Positions 37,266-48,896 of a stretch of DNA of 64,000 nt are shown one piece after another. Source of the DNA: Raphanus sativus (Eukaryota; Streptophyta; Magnoliopsida; Brassicales; Brassicaceae); assembly GCF_000801105.2 (NCBI RefSeq), contig NC_079516.1, positions 1,302,001 to 1,366,000 of the forward strand, read 5' to 3'. How positions within the stretch are numbered: position 1 is the first letter of the stretch; each line of letters opens with the position of its first letter. The translations under genes and the position numbers were made by a program. A model generated the notes under the pieces. That model had not been told where the DNA came from. It did no database searches and worked only from the letters and a program-made list of their open reading frames with translations.

Positions 37266-39243
37266 TCATCTAGGAGCCACCTCTGTAATACTCTGAAATG
37301 TAATAACAGAAGCCGAAGACGACCCTCGAGGAGCCGCTGAACTTTTCCCTTTGTAACCTTCTGTTGATGAGCTCTCCTGTGAGGTGCCACCTCTAAGACC
37401 AAGGCCACGGTGGTTGCGTCCCTTGTTGACACCTCTGTAGACACCAGGCTCTGTTAAGGCAGCTTCATTGAGGTTAATCTCTTTCCTGCTAAGCATCTCC
37501 ACCACTTGCTTCATGTTTGGTCTCTTCTGTGCCGCGGCTTGAGTGCAGAACAGAGCCACCTTAATAAATCTTATCACTTCATCTTGTGGAAAATTTGTTA
37601 GATCAGGATCAACGCACTCTAGTAGCCTCCCTTCTTCCCTCAGCTTCCATACCTACCAAACCACAGATTAACTATAAACCCTTGATCACATTTACATATG
37701 TTTTTTTTTCAAATGTCACCACAATGTCTAGGTGTTTTCATTTACATACTCATCTATTCTTAAAATACAACTGTTTTAATATAATTTTGTTTCAAAAAGA
37801 AGCATGTGTGAAGTTTTAAATGTGGGTGTTCAAAAAAAAAAAAGTGAAGTTTTAAATGTGAAATCTAAACTTAAAAAAATTAGTTGTACTTTTTTGAAAT
37901 ACTATTGATTTAGAATTATGAGAAATTTGTAAAACAATACATTTATTATCAATTTTTTTAATAGGTGTAAAAACACATAAACATACATCTTAAGGAATAG
38001 AGGGAGTAAGTGTTGAGGTATTAGAGTTTATAGCTTTACCCATTCGACAAGAACCAAGAACTCGTCTGTAAAGGCGGCTCTGCTGCTACTACCACCACTA
38101 ATGACTTCAAGCACAAGTATCCCAAAGCTGTAAACGTCTGCTTTTTTTGTTAACTGACCTAGAAGTGCGTATTCAGGAGCCAAGTATCCCCTGTATAACC
38201 TCAGTTTCATCAGCTGACACTACTTTTAGATGGAAACTATTACGTTTAACAAGAAAACGTTTTCTTACACTGTTCCAGCAACTCTGGTACTGACATGAGT
38301 GACATTGTCTGGAAAAAGCTTTGCCAACCCAAAATCTCCAATCTTGGGAGAAAAGACTCGGTCTAACAAGATGTTACTCGCCTTGATGTCACGGTGAACA
38401 ACCTGAGGCTCCACTTCCTCGTGAAGGAAAGCTAAACCAGAAGCTGTCCCAACGCAAATGGCAGCTCGTTTCGACCAATCTAGCGGAACATACTTACTCC
38501 TCGAACCTAATAATTAAACCACTCAAACAACATCAGAAATACAAGAAAGAGTGAGACATTGGTAGAGAAAGACTCAGAAGATTACCAAGCAAAACACTAG
38601 AAAGACTGTTGTTCTCAAGGTACTCATAGACAAGAATCCGATTGTTCCCTTCGACGCAGCAGCCAATGAGTTTAACAAGGTTAGGATGATGAATGTTGGA
38701 TATCAAGTTGATCTCGGTTAAGAACTCTCGTGTGCCTTGTTTTGATTCTGCTGAAAGTGATTTCACAGCTACTTGTGTCCCATCTCTCAATACTCCCTGC
38801 AAAGATTCACCAAAGAAACATCAACATTTGAGATTAAAGATTGTAAATAGTAATATATAGGTTATATCCATTAATTGTTTCTCACCCTGAAGACAACACC
38901 AAAGCCACCACCACCGATTCTGTTGGTTGGATGGAAATTATCTGTGGCTGATCTTAATGAGTTATATGAAAAGACTCTCACATTGTCGGTGCAAATCTCT
39001 GAATCATTCAAAGAAAAAAGATCAAGAAGAAGAAGAAGTGAGTAAATCTATTTTTGGTCAACCAAAGTTGCAAGAAGAAGCCAAAACCAAGAAACGAATT
39101 TGAGATGGAATTTAAGAAACCCTAAAATCATCAATAATATGTATCCATGGAATGGTTTGTATATATATACCTTCAGCTTCTTTTTGTCCAAGATGATCAT
39201 TTCCTTTGCACATATCAAGAAGTCCAAAGCAATTAAAATGCAT
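37266..39243 (-). CDS. Receptor-like cytoplasmic kinase (CRPK1-related family, At3g09010-like)
   Basis: Six exons on the minus strand: 39243-39171, 38998-38886, 38796-38586, 38506-38269, 38190-38040 and 37652-37266, totalling 390 residues. There is no signal peptide or transmembrane segment, and the N-terminus has Cys residues ([13 protein letters not shown]). Kinase motifs: glycine loop [18 protein letters not shown] lysine, HRDIKASN catalytic loop with the RD pair, DFGL, and [23 protein letters not shown] (subdomain VIII-IX). The C-terminal tail is Ser- and Gly-rich. It is therefore a catalytically complete Ser/Thr kinase of the DUF26/LRR-VIII-type RLCK group that includes the cold-responsive kinase CRPK1; its substrate is unknown. 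Intron 5 carries a Stowaway-like MITE. The ATG at 39243 gives the conserved start. Confidence 0.93.
37749..38006. mobile_element. Stowaway-like MITE in kinase intron 5
   Basis: The ends are inverted: TA/CTCATCTATTCTTAAAATA on the left and, as reverse complement, TA/CTCCCTCTATTCCTTAAGATG on the right. TA dinucleotides at 37747-37748 and 38007-38008 act as target duplication. The CTCCCTCYRTTCC-type terminus, short length (258 bp) and AT-rich core fit Stowaway elements of the Tc1/mariner superfamily. Confidence 0.65.
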
Positions 39244-40094
39244 CACAAACCTCCCCACAGAGAAGATATACAAGAATCACTACAAGAACAGAGGAAGCTC
39301 AAATCAAGAAACTGTTCTGATAGAGAATAAAACTTAGATTTTCCGACAAGAACTTTTAGTTTGACCTGAATACAGAATCTGGAAGAAGAAGAAGATTATG
39401 TGTAGCTGTTTGAAAAAAAAGTTGCTTAGTGGGGAAAAGCCATATCGCTCAGGAAGAAAGACCAAAGAGTTTGATCAAATAGATATCTCATGAGTTTTGC
39501 TTTTCTTTTCTGTTCTTTTTTTTTTGTTTTCCAAACTTTTTCGTGAGGATGTCAAATACATTAAACCAAACCAAACCCACCCAGATAGGACCCATGAACA
39601 GTGTCTATACGCTAAAAAGGTATTTCTGCAATTTCTGTTGTCCTATTTAATTTGTTTTTTCTTTGTCCGGCTGCTGTGTTCTGATTGATAGTGACACTGA
39701 CATGTACACGACGACGAGACTATAAAAGTCTCACTGATTGGAGTAAAATTTAGAAATTTATCAATGAGCTATTTTGTTATTCTCTTTTTTTTAGCTTAAT
39801 TATTATTATGTGCTCTTCATAAGTCAAATTTAATAGTTCGTCCTCTTCATAAATGTGAATTATCTGACCATATAAATGTGCTATTTTTTTTGTCAACTAT
39901 AAATCTGCTATTTATTAGCTGTGAAATCTATTATAAATAAGTTTCAAAAAGAAATAAAACTATTTCAAAAACAATAAATGAAAATACTCAGTTTTCAAAG
40001 TACAATCAGTAAAGTACCACAAACTTCTGTACTTTTAGTAAATTTTATTTAAGATTAATTACCACCCTTTTCTACATTAACACTCAATTTAATA
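39244..40094. other. Kinase 5' leader/promoter and intergenic DNA
   Basis: The first about 200 bp are likely leader and promoter of the minus-strand kinase. The rest is AT-rich with no supported feature. Confidence 0.45.
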
Positions 40095-40328
40095 ATCCCT
40101 TTGTATCGTAAGAAATGTTATCTTAACATGTTTCATACAAATTAAATATTAAGTGAGATATATTTTATTTTTTATTAATTATAAATATTTAATTAATAAT
40201 ATTTGAAATAAATAAAATTATTTATCTAATTAATGTATTTGTAATTAATATTAAACTATATGAAAATTTTAAAATACTATTTTATGCAACAAAAAATGTT
40301 GAAATGACATTTTAGAAAATACGGAAAG
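40095..40328. mobile_element. Degraded Stowaway-like MITE
   Basis: Left end ATCCCTTTGTATCGTAAGAAATG and right end (reverse complement) CTTTCCGTATTTTCTAAAATG are diverged inverted repeats next to TA dinucleotides, enclosing about 230 bp of AT-rich DNA. The similarity is imperfect. Confidence 0.4.
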
Positions 40329-40357
40329 TATAGCAGATCAGCAACTGTTAATATTAA

Positions 40358-41413
40358 GGTTCCGAATGGTAAAAGCAGTTCAAGCGGTGCAGATCAAGCA
40401 GATCATGCACATCATGCGGATCAAGTGCAGATCATGCAGATCAAGCGGATCAAGTGCAGATCAAACAGCTTACTACATTCATTATAGATGGATCAATGGT
40501 CGAGCAGAACCAACCGAATTTTGAATTTTAATATAATTTTAAACTAAATACCTAAGTATAACTATAAAATTATTTTGATACAATTTTATATCATTGTTAA
40601 AATTTAAAATGATATGAAAATAGAAAAAATGATATAAAATATGACAAAAATAAATTATTTAGACATAAATTAGAAATATATGATTTTTTAATGATTTCCA
40701 AAATTACAATTAATTTAAAATGCTGGATTTTAATATCGAACCAAGTCACAATTTTACTGTCTGATTACAGTTTATAATGAGAAAACAGGATAAAAATAAA
40801 TTATATTTGAATAATAAAAATTAGAATAATACATAATATATAAATATAATAAATAAATAACAATAAATATTGCACTAAATCTATGTTAGTGTATTTTTAA
40901 ATTATAATATGAAAATATTAGTAATTAACCAAATAAGTCTATCTTTCATTAATATATATATTATATATATATATATCTAAGTACAATATTATACATTTAC
41001 ATAATTAAAACACACACACACATCATATAAATAATTTAGATAAGTATTAACTTATATAAAAAATAGAAACAGAGATAAGTAAATCATGATATTTTTTTAT
41101 TGTAAAAATTGTAAGTTAAATAAAATGAATATATGCTCTTTATAGAAAAATATTAAATATATCATTTAATTTGAAATAAAATCATTTATTTGTCATAAAA
41201 GAAGAAAAATGGGTGAATCATCACCAAATGCTAGTGGACAAAACTGCATGTAAGAGATCTGTTTTTTTCCAGAAAAAAACAAAAAAATCTGAACTGCTTG
41301 TAGATCTCCTGCATAATACAATTTTCAAACAAAAAATGGTGAATGGGGATAAAATGCAGATCTTCTACAACGCTACATGATCTGCTTCTCTCCTGCTCTC
41401 CCCATTCATAACC
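40358..41413. mobile_element. PIF/Harbinger-like non-autonomous element
   Basis: Terminal inverted repeats GGTTCCGAATGGTAAAAGCAG (left) and GGTTATGAATGGGGAGAGCAG (reverse complement of right) are flanked by TAA at 40355-40357 and 41414-41416. A three-base TAA/TTA target and GG-starting ends are typical of the PIF/Harbinger superfamily. Subterminal sequence is rich in short GCAGATCAAGC/GGATCAAGT-type repeats (40372-40470), with related CTGCTTGTAGATC/CTGCATAA phrases near the right end. The core is AT-rich and has no transposase frame. Confidence 0.72.
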
Positions 41414-41416
41414 TAA

Positions 41417-42104
41417 GAGTTGATAGGTAATCAGTTAATGCTTGAGTACCAAACTACACGGCACATTAACTTCGGCGTTGTAATTATTGTCGCCGTTCAG
41501 ACTCTACCACGTGCACATTTTTCTTTTCATTTCAAAAAAGTTTGTCAACATTTTCATGTTTTGAAAACAAAAAAAAACTAAAACTAAACGTCATTAAAAT
41601 ACCCCAACTTGACGTCACCATTACGCATAAAATGAAATCACCAAAAGAGATAACAATTCAAATCGAGCTTTTGTTTTTCACCTAGCCTTACGTCATCTTT
41701 TTATAATGTCGCTGTTTAACTATTTGTTTACTTTCGTTCAGTCTGAAAACGAATTTTAAGATTGCATATGACATCATCATTCCAAGAAACGCGTCAGTAT
41801 TTATTTATGTGCACCACACAAACAAAATTGCAAAAAGTCCACCTTGTTGATAGTGACACAAAAATACAAAAACAGATTTGACCAATCTTGATTCGTTTTA
41901 TCAAAAATATATGTACACTAAAAGCAATCGTTATAATTCTATAATATGCACACGACTTTGGTGGAGTTGTGACACGTAACAACTTGGTCAGTTAAGGTCT
42001 GGTTTTCTTGTTCTCTAAACGTGAGGACGCGTTATATATCCTCCTCACAATGACTTGTTCTTTTTGACTTCTCAGTTCTCATACAAACCAAACGAGACAA
42101 GTTA
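41417..42104. other. Intergenic, nothing recognised
   Basis: Moderately AT-rich sequence with ACGT/CACGTG-like motifs near 41505-41515, but no gene and no element boundary that can be supported. Confidence 0.4.
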
Positions 42105-42470
42105 GCCATTTCCAATGGACTGCAAAACATTATTTTAGTGTAGTTTTTACACCAAAATCTCTTTAATAGAACTGCAAAAACTACACTATTTTAGTGTAAC
42201 ACTATAATTTCATACCAAATTTGGTGTGACACTATTCACCACACTAAAACACTATTCACTCTACGGAAACACTATTATTCACTTATTTTGTTAATAAAAC
42301 TTACAAATAAATAAATGATAAATAAAAAAAATAAATACATATAATATTATAAAATAATTTTGGTGTGAAGTTTGATGTTGTGGTTGGAGAAGAACTCCTT
42401 TTTAGTGCTAAAATTACACTAAAATAGTATGGTTTTGACACAAAAATAGTTTTATGGGTTGGAGATACTT
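42105..42470. mobile_element. Candidate MITE
   Basis: The left end contains CATTTCCAATGG, TTATTTTAGTGTAG and TTTTTACACC. The right end, as reverse complement, contains GTATCTCCAACCC, ACTATTTTAGTGTAATTTTAGCAC and related phrases, so the ends are loosely inverted. The core is AT-rich. No clear target duplication was found; a hAT-type MITE is one possibility. Confidence 0.4.
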
Positions 42471-42947
42471 TTGTGGGGATGTTCCCTTATTTACCACTAG
42501 CAATAACCCACTTGCATGTCTCTGCTTCAAACAACATTGTGCTTATAAAAAAACATTATGCCTAGAAAGTGCTTACCTTGTGGATGATTTGATTCTACAT
42601 GGATAAACTTTGTTTGACTTTCAAAACTAGAATAATAAGATTAACCGCTTAACAACTTTGCTTTGATTTTGAATAACAAATGTAATTGGCAGCATGCTGG
42701 TGTTTATATAGAATCATCCAGTGTAGATTTAGATATAGACTTCTTCATAAGTGGCTGTTAAGATCAATGTATGTGCCTTTTTGTCTAAACGCCGTAGAAA
42801 CTGGAATCCACCTTTGAACACTCATCAAAATTCCATGAAGACTTAAACATGATCAAGAGTTGCCTCGATACGTTTCAGTATCTCTAGAAACACGTTATTT
42901 AAGTATGGTAACAAAACAAAGAACATAGGATACATAGTAAATATAGG

Positions 42948-44934
42948 TCAAGAATAGCTTCTCTCGCTGAGAAGATCATCGTTTTCAGCATCATTCCCAT
43001 CTAAGCTCAAAATGTTGATGTTGTCCACACTCAGTTCTGATGAGCTCATGGTACTGCTAGTAGCCACCGGAGAGTTCGTGACACTAGTCGACCCGCTTCT
43101 CACGCTGTACATTGATGACGCCGGAACTTTTGTCACCAGCGGCCGGAGATTTCCTGTCATGCCTCGTCTTATATCCTACACACGTTGAAACCAACAGTTA
43201 ACGATGTTATTACACTCATAATTTTGACATATAATGAATATTGTAAAGAGTGATTGTACCATATGTCTTAAGGCCATATCGATGGAGCTCTTGGAGAGGT
43301 TTCTCCCATACCCAAGGCTGTTAAAAGCTGAGTTAGATTTCACGGTTCCTCGACCACCATTCTCTGTTACACGTGGTGGACCTAGTTTCCTCATGTTCAC
43401 CACTCTCTCGACCATTTTATTTCCCATAGCCACCGGGCTCATGCTATCGTAGCTATTCCCACCGTTGTTAGCCTTCCCTCCTCGCCCACCACGAGCACTT
43501 GGGAGGCTCCCGTTGGTGTTTCCAATAGGAGCCCGACGTCTGGAAGGAGAACAAGATTGCCTACCACTGGTGGGGCCACCACTGCCACGTTCTATGGAAG
43601 ACGATCTTGAGCCTGGTGCTGAGGCTACTCCGGGTCTGCCTCTTGAAGCTGAGCCTGGCCTGTCTGGTAAAGTGGTCCTAAGATTCGGTGGGGCTTCTAA
43701 AGAGAAACCAGGCATCTCCGGTGGTTTCCGTGGCCGAGATGACTTCACCGTTGGAGCTGGAGACGTCCCTCGAGAGGGAGCTTTATTGGAAACTATTGAT
43801 GGACCCGTGGGGGTTGAAGGCCTGCGGGTTGGTGTGGCTTGCCTTGATAGAGGTTTTTCAGAAGGTGCAGAAGAAGACGGTTGGGTTTTAGACCGAGTTG
43901 GAGTAGCTGATCTAGCTGAACCAGTTGATGTTGTGGTGCGTGGAGCCGCTGTAGAGGTAGTAGCACGGGCGGCAGTTAAGGTGGCGCGTGAGGTGGGTGT
44001 TGAGGATCTAGAGGTTGAACCTCTGGTGGTGGTCACAGGCCTTGCTGTGGACGTGGTTGTAGTTGTAGTAGACCTTCTAGTTGGTGTGGAAGGTCTACTC
44101 GTTGACCTACTGGTTGGTGTGGAAGGTCTACTCGTTGACCTTGAGCTACACGATGAAGATGGTCTTCTGAGTCCAGCTACAGAGGAAGAAGAGCTTGGTC
44201 CAGAGCTCGACGACATTTGGAGCTTATTGCTGTTCCCTGAGATCATCTCTTCACGGCTGTTCCCTAGCTGCAGAACCAAACAAGAGTTTTAAATAAATGG
44301 GTGTAACTACAAAAGACAAACATACACCTGAGCCAGTTCTGTTCTGTCCTAACAAGTTTCATACCCGAGATTTAAGAACCGTTGGGCGTGAGTTGGGAGC
44401 ATCAAGTTGATTCATTACGCTCCTATGTGACTCTTTCTCAAACTGAGGCGTGCCAGGAGGTGTAAGCAGCCTGAACAAGAGACAAGAACAACAACAACAA
44501 CGATGATAGATTCAGACTGCAAGATCTTTGAACTTTACTTCCAAATTTCTGATACAAATATTATAAGGAGTGGGAACGTTACCAATCGTAATCAGATTTC
44601 TCATTCTCTGAGTACAAGAAGTTCTCAGCGGCGGTTCTCCGGAGAGGATAACGCTGAGACACCGTTTCGGAGATACCAGAGAGCGCCTCGGACACAGCAG
44701 TCGTCAACGCTCCGTTGACACTAATATTATCAGATCCTATAAAAAAGAGACAGAACAAAATTCAAACACCATTGCCGAAGACAGACAAATTCTAATGATT
44801 TATATACGTTTACAATATAGAAAGATACACGAGGAGACGAACCTGTTAAGAGAGATTCTCCCCTGTGTTCTTTCTCACAGTCGACGCATCTCAAGGAACA
44901 TTGAGAGTTCTTCATCTCTGTCGTTGGTCAACAT
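42948..44934 (-). CDS. Basic Ser/Thr/Pro-rich protein (At3g09000-like), frameshift in exon 1
   Basis: Exons on the minus strand: 44934-44843, 44736-44583, 44470-44365, 44267-43260 and 43175-42948. They sum to 1588 nt, one more than a multiple of three. From the ATG at 44934 the conserved acidic start (DEELSMFLEMRR) runs into a stop; one extra T at 44879 (A on the plus strand) accounts for the shift, after which EKEHRGESLLTGSDN continues in phase. An ATG at 44915 happens to be in the downstream frame and would give a protein with an altered N-terminus (MKNSQCSLRC...). The rest is intact: YDWLLTPPGTP motif, long Ser/Thr/Pro/Arg repeats (STSRPSTPT), a conserved block with VERVVNMRKLGPPR and NSLGYGRNLSKSSIDMA, and an acidic C-terminus. 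The family is plant-specific and its molecular function is unknown to me. The insertion could be a sequencing error. Confidence 0.88.
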
Positions 44935-45191
44935 TCTTGAAACCTCTTTCTGGTGTCTCGTGTCTGAACTTGCACCACAACGTAAAAAAGAGTCGGACCA
45001 AAACAGATCTGAGGAGATCACAACAAGGGACCCCTCGAAGAAACTATAACAGCCACAAAATGAGATTCGTAGAAGCCATTATTAAGAACAGGAGATAAGA
45101 ACCCACAACGTTTTATGAATATGACACAACAGAAGAAGGTGGGCAAGATGTTCTCTAACTCGACGAGTTTGTTTTTTATTTTTTTTTATTA

Positions 45192-45699
45192 TCTATCTTA
45201 TTAAAGTAGAAGTACTTTAAGCTTTTGTTTGGAAACAGGGATATGAATCTTTAAAAAAATTAAATTTTGTTTGGTAACAAAGATAATAGAGATTTTTGTA
45301 TTTTCCTTATTTAAATGATAGATTTAAGTATTAATGTCTTTCCTAATTATAAAATATAGATTTCTTTAATAGAATGAACCTTAACCAAAATAAAATTTCT
45401 AATAGATTTTTTGTTAAACATTTAATATTTTTCAATATTTATTAATAAAATAATAAAATAAAAATCACACATCAAAATCAATTTATATATCATATAGATA
45501 AAATATAAAATATTTTATTTATAAATTGTTAGTATAACACTTTTATAATATAAGTCCAATTAGTTATAAATATTAGATTTTATATGATACGCTGTGATAT
45601 AATAGACGATTAAAATCACATAATATAAATTATTTAAAATAATATATAAAATTTTGTTTTAAAATGTTATACTAACAATTATGTAATACATATTAATTT

Positions 45700-45743
<44 letters not shown>

Positions 45744-46141
45744 TAGAACAAAGAAAAAAAATTGAAGTGAAAGCAAATATTTATACGGCCACGGGTCAAA
45801 CAATAGAAATAAACAACAATGGCGTAATTTTTTTTTTTTTTAAATATTTTAATTTCAAATATGTTTTATATATTTTATGTATTTATAAATTATTTTATTT
45901 GTCATTAAGAATGCTAAGATTTGGAATTGGAAAAATTATGACCCATCTCTATATTATTTTAGTTAGGAATTTAAAATTTATATCAAAATATTTTTTAAAA
46001 CTTTAATTATTTTTATATAACTACAAATGTTAATTTCAATCTAAATTTATGTTTAAATATTAAAAATATATCATTTATAAAATTAAAAAAACTAAAAACA
46101 TAAAATAAATACCCGCCCCGGTTGGGCGGGTCAAGATCTAG
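45192..46141 (+). mobile_element. Non-autonomous Helitron, both ends visible
   Basis: The left end TCTATCTTATTAAAGTAGAAG is the classic crucifer Helitron 5' terminus. The right end has hairpin CCCGCCC-CGGTT-GGGCGGG (46112-46130), then TCAAGAT and CTAG at 46138-46141. It is inserted between A (45191) and T (46142) without target duplication, as Helitrons do. Length is 950 bp, AT-rich, with no RepHel frame, so it is non-autonomous. It contains a (TA)n microsatellite. Confidence 0.9.
45705..45740. repeat. (TA)n microsatellite
   Basis: An uninterrupted AT/TA dinucleotide run of about 36 bases inside the Helitron. It is expected to be length-polymorphic. Confidence 0.9.
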
Positions 46142-46719
46142 TTGGTTTTTTATTTTTTAAAAATTCTGGTTTCGAAACAGACAAGCATTTAGCTGTACCA
46201 TCTCTCTATATTTAATTGAGTACGGTTTGAAAGTTTGAAACAGAGTTCAAAGCATCAGTTTCAAAACGCAGAGAATCTAATGAATGTTTGTGTAGTCTTT
46301 ACCCATGAACATGATATGTAATTACGGAAAGGCCACTACCCACTAGCGGATAAGAAGGCAAGACCAAACATTATTACATGCATATATATACTGAACTTGC
46401 AGATAGATTCCTCCACTGTCGTTAGACATCAAATGAATGATTTGGATTTTAAACGAACAAAACAATGGTCCAAAAATGATAGAAACACATGGATAAAAGT
46501 GAATCATCACTTGAGCAAAGACGAATAATTCTATAAAAAAATGAACACCAGAAAACCGGTTTACAAATGTGAACAACAAAAAGAACTCCAATTTTTTATC
46601 TTTCTGAAAAAACCATTCTTACAGTTTAAAGAAGATTCATCAATGGATCTCGAGGAAGAGAGAATATTTCATACGGTGGGGATCAAGAAATTTACCTTTT
46701 CGTCCCTCTCGCTACCTTT
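46142..46719. other. Intergenic, nothing recognised
   Basis: AT-rich sequence between the Helitron and the protease relic. Part may be former 3' untranslated sequence of that gene. No other gene was seen. Confidence 0.4.
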
Positions 46720-46994
46720 TTATCCACCAATCTCGCTTAGTCTTTGAGGAGGCCACACGACACGGGTGACCCGTCCTCTAATTAAACCCAAGGGAATCTG
46801 CCAAACAAAACAAGTTTATCCACTTTATTCACATGGCCATGGGACAGGTCTTCAAGAGTATCATCATATGGACCGTCTACGTTTCAGATTATGTGTTAAG
46901 GGAAAGGAGAGAGAGGACTTACAGGACCAAAGGTTCTTGAGTCTAAGCTGGAAGCTTTGTTATCTCCTCTACCCAACAATGTCCTTCTGGAACT
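46720..46994 (-). pseudogene. Relic of mitochondrial inner membrane protease subunit 2 (IMP2-like, S26 signal peptidase)
   Basis: Two C-terminal exons remain on the minus strand. The first (46994-46923) carries the S26 family motif region VPEGHCWVE then, after a lost base, NKASSLDSRTFGP. The second (46797-46720) reads IPLGLIRGRVTRVVWPPQRLSEIGG and ends in TAA. The expected GDN is disturbed: the run GAGGAGATAAC lacks one G compared with GAG-GGA-GAT-AAC, so the frame breaks into KLPA and a stop. No upstream exons with the catalytic Ser and Lys are seen before the gap at 47432. IMP2-type proteases process presequences at the mitochondrial inner membrane. In the Arabidopsis order this gene (about At3g08980) is expected just here, so this is a fractionated copy. 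Confidence 0.82.
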
Positions 46995-47431
46995 CTGATC
47001 ACATCCTCTCAGTACTACTTATCCATTCCCCAGGCATCCCCACTATCCTCTTTATGTATCTTTCCCTGTAATGAGTCGGAGAGCTGCCACAGATATGCAA
47101 CACCTACTGTCAGGGACGCATTGATGTATTTGACAGTATGTTTATTTTGAGCTTATACAAACACATGTCAGAGAAATATTATCATGAAACATAGTTGAGA
47201 CCTGTATGAGCCAGAGAAAATAAAACTGAGCTTTGGAAGCCAAAGAACAGCACAATCCATACATTACATAAAAGGTACAGGTTTCAGGAGGAATGCTCAG
47301 AGATTGAGTATGCACACATTTATTGACTCATTCAGCATTTCCACACAAGGCTCCAGTGAATTAGTGTAAAATAACATTGTGGTGAGTGATGTAAGCATCC
47401 AAAGAAGAAAGACATAAGCAAGAGACCAACA
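46995..47431. other. Unassigned sequence left of the gap
   Basis: If the protease relic kept more exons they should lie here or in the gap, but I could not match this stretch to S26 motifs. No other feature is seen. Confidence 0.4.
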
Positions 47432-47531
47432 NNNNNNNNNNNNNNNNNNNNNNNNNNNNNNNNNNNNNNNNNNNNNNNNNNNNNNNNNNNNNNNNNNNNN
47501 NNNNNNNNNNNNNNNNNNNNNNNNNNNNNNN
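47432..47531. other. Assembly gap (100 N)
   Basis: A run of exactly 100 N, the usual placeholder for a gap of unknown size. It may hide the left part of a Harbinger-like element and the 5' exons of the protease relic. Confidence 0.98.
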
Positions 47532-47882
47532 GGATTTGTTAGTTAATATTAAATCTCAAAATATTATACCATTTTTAAATAAATATATATTATATATATA
47601 TGTCTATAATTTATATTATAATCGAATAAAAATATATTTTTCATCCATAAATTATTTTTAAAGTTAATTTGAAAGTAAACAAACATTACATTGTTAAAGA
47701 ATTAATAAATTAAATAGTACTTTGAACTATTTTTTATCCATTTTTACCATTCAAATAAATGTTTGAACCGTTCGATCCGCTTGATTCACTCTTGCACCGC
47801 ATCGATCCGATTCACTTTGTTCCCTCGATCCGCTCGATACGCTAGATCCGCAACGCCTGATACGATTTCTCCATTCGGGAGC
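47532..47882. mobile_element. Right part of a second Harbinger-like element
   Basis: The segment ends CCATTCGGGAGC followed by TTA. Its reverse complement, TAA/GCTCCCGAATGGAG, closely resembles the left end of the element at 40358 (TAA/GGTTCCGAATGG). Subterminal GATCCGCT/GATACGC repeats resemble the GATCAAGC-type repeats there. The other end is not visible and is probably within or beyond the gap. Confidence 0.5.
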
Positions 47883-48896
47883 TTAATTGAAGAACCTACA
47901 GATTTTCTGATACAACTTCGGCCTTATGTTGTTTCAAAAAAAAAAGGCCTTGTGTTGTTGACTTGTTGTCTAATCAATGATTAGAGGCACGATATTGCGG
48001 CTGAGAAACACGTGAACCCCACTCAAGCAACTCTTTGCTCGTATCATCCTTGTCAAAAATCACTTCATGAAACATAAACAATCCTTCTTAATTAGATTCA
48101 CTTGCTATCTTTATTGCCTCTACTAGCTCTCTACGCATCTCACTTTACCAGTCCAACATTTACCTTCACCGTTATGTATCGCATCGACAAAACCAGTATA
48201 GTTCCAGTTTTTAATCACGTTATAGAGGTCCACATGGATCTCAACTCAATGGTGTAGCCACCGTTTGTAACAAGGAAGGACAACTATTTGAAATTTGAAC
48301 TATATGTGGCGCCATTTACATAGATACTGCTGCATCAGGACTCCCAAGTGAGAAGGAATCACCTTGAGTCAGAAGTATATAGTTTTGTATACATATGATA
48401 TATTATAATCTGCAATATTTTATTTTCACAAAACAAAACTAATTGTAATTATTTAGAAAAAGTAATTATATGGCTGAAAAATATAGTTTTTCAATAGGGA
48501 AATAAAAAAGGAGAAAGGGAATTTTTTTTTAAGAATGGTAGGGGCATATATTAAGTTAAATTCCATCTTTGTGGATTCCTTAAGACTTCTCCGTCGCTAG
48601 ACTAGCCGAGGTATCTCTCCTCTCTCTCCTCAGGTAATATCTGTTTCTTGCTTCATCCTGTTTGTTTAACCAATTCCTTCCTCATCAATATATCGTTTTG
48701 ATTTCGTTTTACAGTTTTCTGTTTTATCTATAATGACAACGACAATTTTGTATCTTTGTCAGACCGATCGAGACCTAAGTCCGATGTATTCCTCTTTTGT
48801 TGCGTATTGATTTGGACTTGATCGAATCCAACGGAATAAATAACAGGGAAAAATAAACTCTCTGTTGCAATATTATTTCAGGCAGAAATTAATAGA
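47883..48896. other. Intergenic and probable leader of the carboxylesterase relic
   Basis: No gene is seen to about 48560. From 48570 a CT-rich stretch (CTCCGTCGCTAG... CTCTCTCCTCAG) looks like a former plant 5' leader, perhaps with an intron before the ATG at 48897. Confidence 0.4.

Noticed and set aside
40372..40470. CRISPR-like or satellite array of GATCAAGC units
   Set aside because: Units are short, irregular and without unique spacers, and they lie at the end of a Harbinger-like element in plant DNA.
43465..44292. 275-codon plus-strand frame rich in Val, Gly and Leu
   Set aside because: It is the antisense shadow of the Ser/Thr/Pro-rich exon 2 of the minus-strand gene; codon bias in that repeat keeps the opposite strand open.
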